From positions 216,355-280,354 of the forward strand of contig JAPPMU010000059.1 in the NCBI GenBank assembly GCA_028873965.1: a stretch of DNA of 64,000 nucleotides, read 5' to 3'. Origin of the DNA: Chloroflexota bacterium (GTDB lineage: Bacteria > Chloroflexota > Dehalococcoidia > Lucifugimonadales > UBA3495). The first letter of the stretch is position 1, and each line of letters opens with the position of its first letter. The position numbers and the translations under genes were made by a program. The notes under the pieces are model-generated. The model was not told the origin of the DNA. It saw only the letters and a list, made by a program, of their open reading frames with translations, and ran no database searches. Of the stretch, positions 60,370 through 64,000 are shown piece by piece.

Positions 60370-61248
60370 TTATTCGAGGGAACCGCCGGCGCTTCGGGGC
60401 AGCTGCGAGAGCCCGCTTGAAGCGGCCGGGGCTCGTCTGATGCGATCGCGAATCTTCGACCAGGCAAGAACCGCCACAAACAGCGCCGCCGACAATAGCA
60501 CCACGCTGGCGCCCGACGACACGTCGATGAAATAGCTGATATAGATGCCCAGCACGGAGCACATTATACCGATGCCGATGGACAACAACGTCATCGTGCG
60601 GAAGCTGTTGGTCAGCAGCCGGGCGACGATGGGGGGGATCACCACCGCCGCAGCGATCATCGTGACCCCCAGCACCTGCATTGAAACGACGATGGTTCCC
60701 GCCAACAGCAATGCGAACAGCGTGTCCACCCAGCCGGTGGGCACACCGTAGAACTGGGCAACGTCGGAGTCGAAGGTCGCGAACAGGAATAGCTTGTAAC
60801 CTACGAAGAACACCAGGGCCACGATTGCGGTCACCACAGCGATCGCGATCAGGTCTTCTCGGTCCACTGCCAGTACGCTGCCCCACAACGACGCCTCAAA
60901 GTCCCGGGTGAAGCTGCCGAAGCGGCTGATGATGGCGATGCCAAGGGCAAAGCTGGCGGTTGTGATGATGCCGATGGCAGCGTCGGATCCGATGGGGTTC
61001 CGTCGTGTGGTCCACGCTACCAAAATTGCCGACAGGAATCCCCAGACCGTCGCTCCCACGAAAAAGTTGATCGACATGATCCAGCTGACCACCGCCCCGC
61101 CGAATATGGCGTGCGACAAGCCGTGGCCGATGTATGACATCCCGCGGAGCACGATGTACACGCCCATGAGGCCGCACAGACCGCCGATCAGGCACGCCGC
61201 AATCATCGCACGCACGAAAAAGCCGAATTCAAAAGGCTCCAGTAGCAT
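60370..61248 (-). CDS. znuB: Zinc/manganese ABC transporter permease (ZnuB/MntB)
   Basis: A 292-residue membrane protein of the ABC-3 family with about eight TM segments. EPFEFGFFVRAM opens it and VLRGMSYIGHGLSHAIFGG is the typical conserved loop; a hydrophobic C-terminal half follows with QVLGVTMIAAAVVIPP. It forms the channel for the ATPase at 61356 and the binding protein at 62339. The MFS gene follows at 31 bp. Zinc versus manganese cannot be decided. Confidence 0.92.
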   Translation of the reverse strand: MLLEPFEFGFFVRAMIAACLIGGLCGLMGVYIVLRGMSYIGHGLSHAIFGGAVVSWIMSINFFVGATVWGFLSAILVAWTTRRNPIGSDAAIGIITTASFALGIAIISRFGSFTRDFEASLWGSVLAVDREDLIAIAVVTAIVALVFFVGYKLFLFATFDSDVAQFYGVPTGWVDTLFALLLAGTIVVSMQVLGVTMIAAAVVIPPIVARLLTNSFRTMTLLSIGIGIMCSVLGIYISYFIDVSSGASVVLLSAALFVAVLAWSKIRDRIRRAPAASSGLSQLPRSAGGSLE

Positions 61249-61355
61249 GAATCTGGTCAGGCGACGGTAGTCAGGTCAGGGTGCAGTGGAAGCGGTCCGC
61301 AGGGCCCGGATGCGAGCGCCGGCGAGTGCGGTCTGTATTCATCGGCGGCGGGGAC

Positions 61356-62300
61356 TCAATCATCTGCGTTCTCGTGATGGTGATGAACGGGAACGTTGCC
61401 GTCCGACGGATGGGTGTGTGCCAGGATCGGCTCCATGTGGCTGTGATCGGTCACGGTTGACAGATGGTCGCCACCGTTGCGCTCGATCCAGAAGTGAGCG
61501 GCCTCAGCCACCATGGTCATGCCGTGGTACTGGATGACCGGCATCTCGGCGCCATAGACCTCGCGGAGGATGTGAGGGGTTATCACCTCGTGGGGGGGCC
61601 CATCGGCCACGATGGTGCCGTTCAGGCAGACTATCCGCGGCAGGTGCACGGCCACGGTGTTTATCTGGTGGGTCGAGATGATGATGGTGATGCCAGCGTG
61701 ATTGAGATCGTGCAGTAGGTGCATCACGTCGTCCCGGGTTTTTACGTCTACCCCGGAAGTCGGCTCATCGAGCAGGAGCAATTCAGGGTTGCTCACCAGA
61801 GCGCGAGCCAGGAAAACACGCTGCTGCTGGCCGCCGGAGAGTTGGCGGATGTGCCGCTTGGCCAGGTCACCGATGCGGAGGCGCTCCATGACATCGTAGG
61901 CCAGTTCTCTCTCCTGCCGTCGGAACCAAGGGAACAGCGAGTTTGACATCGTTCGGCCCATCATCACCGTTTCCTCGACGGTCACCGGAAAGTTCCAATC
62001 GATGCTGTCCACCTGCGGCACGTAGCCCGCCCGGTGTCGCTGCTTGTGAACCGGCTTGTCGTTGACGCGAACCTCCCCGGTCTGCGCCTTGACGGCGCCC
62101 AGAATGGCGCGAAGGAGCGTGGTTTTCCCGGACCCGCTGGGGCCCAGCAAACCAACGAAGTCTCCCGGCAGCACGCGCAGATTGACGTCTTGCAGCACCC
62201 TCGACCCGTTATAGCCGGCGGTGACGTTTCGTAATTCCACTGCGGGCCGGGCATCGGGGTCGGGCCGGTGGAGGTGCTCCAATTCTGGCGGGTGCAGCAT
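61356..62300 (-). CDS. znuC: Zinc/manganese ABC transporter ATPase (ZnuC/MntA-like), His-rich tail
   Basis: A 314-residue ABC ATPase. Walker A is GPSGSGKTT, signature LSGGQQQRV, Walker [14 protein letters not shown]-loop [14 protein letters not shown] is typical of the metal-importing group. The C-terminus is extended and ends in a His-rich stretch ([17 protein letters not shown]), which may sense or buffer metal in the cytoplasm. It lies 38 bp after the binding-protein gene and 107 bp before the permease. Confidence 0.92.
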   Translation of the reverse strand: MLHPPELEHLHRPDPDARPAVELRNVTAGYNGSRVLQDVNLRVLPGDFVGLLGPSGSGKTTLLRAILGAVKAQTGEVRVNDKPVHKQRHRAGYVPQVDSIDWNFPVTVEETVMMGRTMSNSLFPWFRRQERELAYDVMERLRIGDLAKRHIRQLSGGQQQRVFLARALVSNPELLLLDEPTSGVDVKTRDDVMHLLHDLNHAGITIIISTHQINTVAVHLPRIVCLNGTIVADGPPHEVITPHILREVYGAEMPVIQYHGMTMVAEAAHFWIERNGGDHLSTVTDHSHMEPILAHTHPSDGNVPVHHHHENADD

Positions 62301-62338
62301 GGCGAGTTGCCTGATCCTGATTACTTGTGACGACGGGA

Positions 62339-63373
62339 TTACTGAGGATAGACGGCATTGGACGTGCCGTCAAAAACGGGCGATATATCCACCTTGTCCA
62401 ACGCAGATGCGTCCCCGCCCAGGGCCGGGATCATGATGCGCAGGTTGGCGACTTCCAGACCCAGGTAGCTGTGGTCGGGATCGCCGGGCGCGCCGGGAAG
62501 GTCATCGTCGGAGAGTTCGTCAATATATTCGGCTCCGGACTCGGCGGCGATGGTCTGCATGACGTCGCTGGGAAAGACCTCCGAACCGAACACGGCGGGG
62601 ATGCCTTCTTCCTTGATCTGGATGATGAGGTTGGCAACGTCGCGGGCCGACGGTTCGGAAAAGTCGGATGGCTGGACGGCGCCAATGACGGTGAGGCCGT
62701 AGCGGTCGGCGAAGTATGCCCAAGAGTCGTGGTAGGTAAGCAGTTTGCGGTTCGCCGTCGGGATGGTGGGAATCATGGTCCTGATGGCTTCGTCCAGTGT
62801 CGCGATGCGCTGGGCGAAGGCATCATAGTTGGCGTGATAGTAATCGGCGTTGGTGGGGTCCCTCGCCACCAGGTTGTCGCGCACGATCTCCGCGTAGCGC
62901 AGTGTCAGGAGGGGATCGGGCCACAGGTGAGGATTGGGATGTCCGTCCTCTTCGGGAAAGGAGAAGTCGAACTGCCACTGGTCGCGGGTGATGGTCTGCT
63001 CGCCCAGGCTGACGATGGCGGCGCCGGGTTTCAGGTTCGCCTTGGCCATTTCCAGGGTGGGTTCCTCGAGGAAAAGTCCATTGAGGAAAATCAGGTCGGC
63101 GCCGGAGAGGGCAACCGCAACCGCGGGCGCGGGTTCGAAGGTGTGGGAGTTCACGCCCTCCGGCACCACGCCTTGCAGCGCGATGCGCGTTCCCCCGATG
63201 TTCTCAACAATGCTGGTGATGGGCGATACGGTGGCCACCACGTTCAGTGGGCCGGACGCAGGTTGGGTCGGCCCTGGAGCCGGCGCTGCGGATGGCTGCT
63301 CGCCGCCGCACGCAATGGCGGTTACGGCAGCCAAACCGAGCGCCAATAATATGCAAACTCTCGTAAAAGACAT
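62339..63373 (-). CDS. znuA: Metal ABC transporter substrate-binding lipoprotein (ZnuA/TroA family)
   Basis: A 344-residue lipoprotein with lipobox AIAC (Cys22) and a Pro/Ala-rich linker. The cluster A-I fold shows metal ligands: His in GVNSHTFEP, His in GHPNPHLWPDP, and acidic residues in GSEVFPS and PGDPDHSYLG. It captures Zn or Mn outside the membrane for ZnuBC. ATG at 63373 has GGAGAG 6 nt upstream; the open frame to 63481 overlaps the fur stop. The His-rich loop of classic ZnuA is absent. Confidence 0.93.
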   Translation of the reverse strand: MSFTRVCILLALGLAAVTAIACGGEQPSAAPAPGPTQPASGPLNVVATVSPITSIVENIGGTRIALQGVVPEGVNSHTFEPAPAVAVALSGADLIFLNGLFLEEPTLEMAKANLKPGAAIVSLGEQTITRDQWQFDFSFPEEDGHPNPHLWPDPLLTLRYAEIVRDNLVARDPTNADYYHANYDAFAQRIATLDEAIRTMIPTIPTANRKLLTYHDSWAYFADRYGLTVIGAVQPSDFSEPSARDVANLIIQIKEEGIPAVFGSEVFPSDVMQTIAAESGAEYIDELSDDDLPGAPGDPDHSYLGLEVANLRIMIPALGGDASALDKVDISPVFDGTSNAVYPQ

Positions 63374-63443
63374 GAATTGCTCTCCAACTGGGCAAGAAAA
63401 ATCCCCCAAAATTATGGGAAGAAAATCATCTGGTATCCATCTG

Positions 63444-63872
63444 TCAGCCTTGAGGCTGGCAAATGGAGCAGAGGCCGCCAATGGTGATGTTGTCCAGGTC
63501 AGGCGTGAAGCCGAACTCCTGGTGCAAGCGCTGGCTGAATTCCGCCAGGTAGGCGGGGCTCAGGGTTTGCACCGAATCGCATTCGGAACAGACCATGTGA
63601 TTGTGGCGATTGTGGTGATCGGCCAGCTCGAAGTGAAGCTTGTTTCCGATCACCACCTCCGTCACGACACCGAGGCGCTTGAGCAACTGCAAAGTGCGAT
63701 AGATGGTCGCCAAATCAACGTAGGGGTGCTGTTCCTTGGCCAGATTCCACACCTCATCGGCGCCGATATGGCCGGGCCGGCCGGCGACGATATCCAGTAC
63801 GGACAGACGTTGCGGGGTCATCCGGTAGCCTTCGGAGCGCATACGCGCCACCGCCGATTCATGCCCAGACAT
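63444..63872 (-). CDS. Fur-family metalloregulator (Fur/Zur)
   Basis: A 142-residue regulator. The winged helix holds MTPQRLSVLDIVAG and DLATIYRTLQLLKRLG; the regulatory site has HFELADHHNRHNHMVC; and the structural zinc site uses CSECD and CSIC. It presumably represses its own operon, which is a complete metal importer, making Zur (zinc) or Mur (manganese) likelier than iron. ATG at 63872; a longer GTG start at 63911 would overlap the -10 box. It is the first gene of the operon ending at 58842. Confidence 0.92.
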   Translation of the reverse strand: MSGHESAVARMRSEGYRMTPQRLSVLDIVAGRPGHIGADEVWNLAKEQHPYVDLATIYRTLQLLKRLGVVTEVVIGNKLHFELADHHNRHNHMVCSECDSVQTLSPAYLAEFSQRLHQEFGFTPDLDNITIGGLCSICQPQG

Positions 63873-63884
63873 GCGCACACCACC

Positions 63885-63908
63885 GTTGTTGCATGGATTT
63901 GCGACAAC
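63885..63908 (-). promoter_or_regulatory. Candidate Fur/Zur operator
   Basis: GTTGTTGCA and TGCGACAAC are 9-bp arms with one mismatch and a 6-bp spacer, just downstream of the -10 box and before the fur ATG. The position suits autorepression. Confidence 0.5.
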
Positions 63909-63910
63909 CA

Positions 63911-63938
63911 ATTATAGCATCGTACCCACTGGCGTCAA
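63911..63938 (-). promoter_or_regulatory. Promoter of fur-znu operon
   Basis: On the minus strand TTGACG (63938-63933) and a perfect TATAAT (63916-63911) are spaced by 16 bp. Confidence 0.65.
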
Positions 63939-64000
63939 CCTTCCGTGGAGCCCATGCCAGGACGATTGCAAAGTCTTCTAACTCCCGCTCATGGTGAGCC

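Overview
The window is 64 kb of GC-rich bacterial chromosome, densely coding on both strands, with no phage, transposase, rRNA or CRISPR. The content suggests a Chloroflexota genome of the Dehalococcoidia/SAR202 type. The signs are paralogous GMC flavin dehydrogenases, LLM-class flavin monooxygenases, many MFS carriers, an HpaB-type aromatic hydroxylase, a fused KorA, and very long RpoB and RpoC. The lineage call is inference from family content; no phylogeny was run.

Layout: 1-3675 holds a truncated Zn-ribbon gene, tRNA-Glu, argC, nth and an MFS carrier. 4024-7804 (+) is a sulfotransferase / esterase-like hydrolase / HpaB-like set. 7949-11412 (-) has a small membrane protein, lipoprotein PstS and PepP. 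11787-14602 is a metal island: an 81-residue His/Cys repeat protein, a CDF exporter with a repeat-encoded His-rich N-terminus, and an orphan ABC-3 metal permease. A glycosyltransferase and korAB follow. 18532-24635 (-) carries SDR, acyl-CoA synthetase, ccmABCDE, and a small-protein/aspartic-protease pair. 24926-28401 (+) has an unknown gene, a GMC oxidoreductase and fumC. 28781-38545 is rpoBC. 38624-42768 has pyrD, an iron-ADH-like gene, a helical protein and mtaB. 43045-48033 has oppDF without permeases and two tandem MFS paralogues. 48195-58765 is an accessory block of flavin enzymes, DinB, GYD, PAC2, VOC, HAD and cupin genes. 58842-63872 (-) is a complete fur-znuA-znuC-znuB-MFS metal operon with its promoter and a candidate operator.

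Most notable: the gene at 53173-53952 has an in-frame TGA at 53218-53220 exactly where a glutaredoxin-like CxxC motif would have its first cysteine. A hairpin fitting the bacterial SECIS description follows, and the frame continues into a DinB domain. I read it as an unannotated selenocysteine (UxxC) thioredoxin-fold/DinB fusion; conventional ORF calling starts it downstream and loses the active site. Other points of interest are a helical insertion of several hundred residues in RpoC, the His-rich metal proteins at two loci, a CxxxY-type CcmE, a Fe-ADH homologue apparently lacking two metal ligands, a structured RNA-like leader before oppD, and several families of dispersed inverted repeats.
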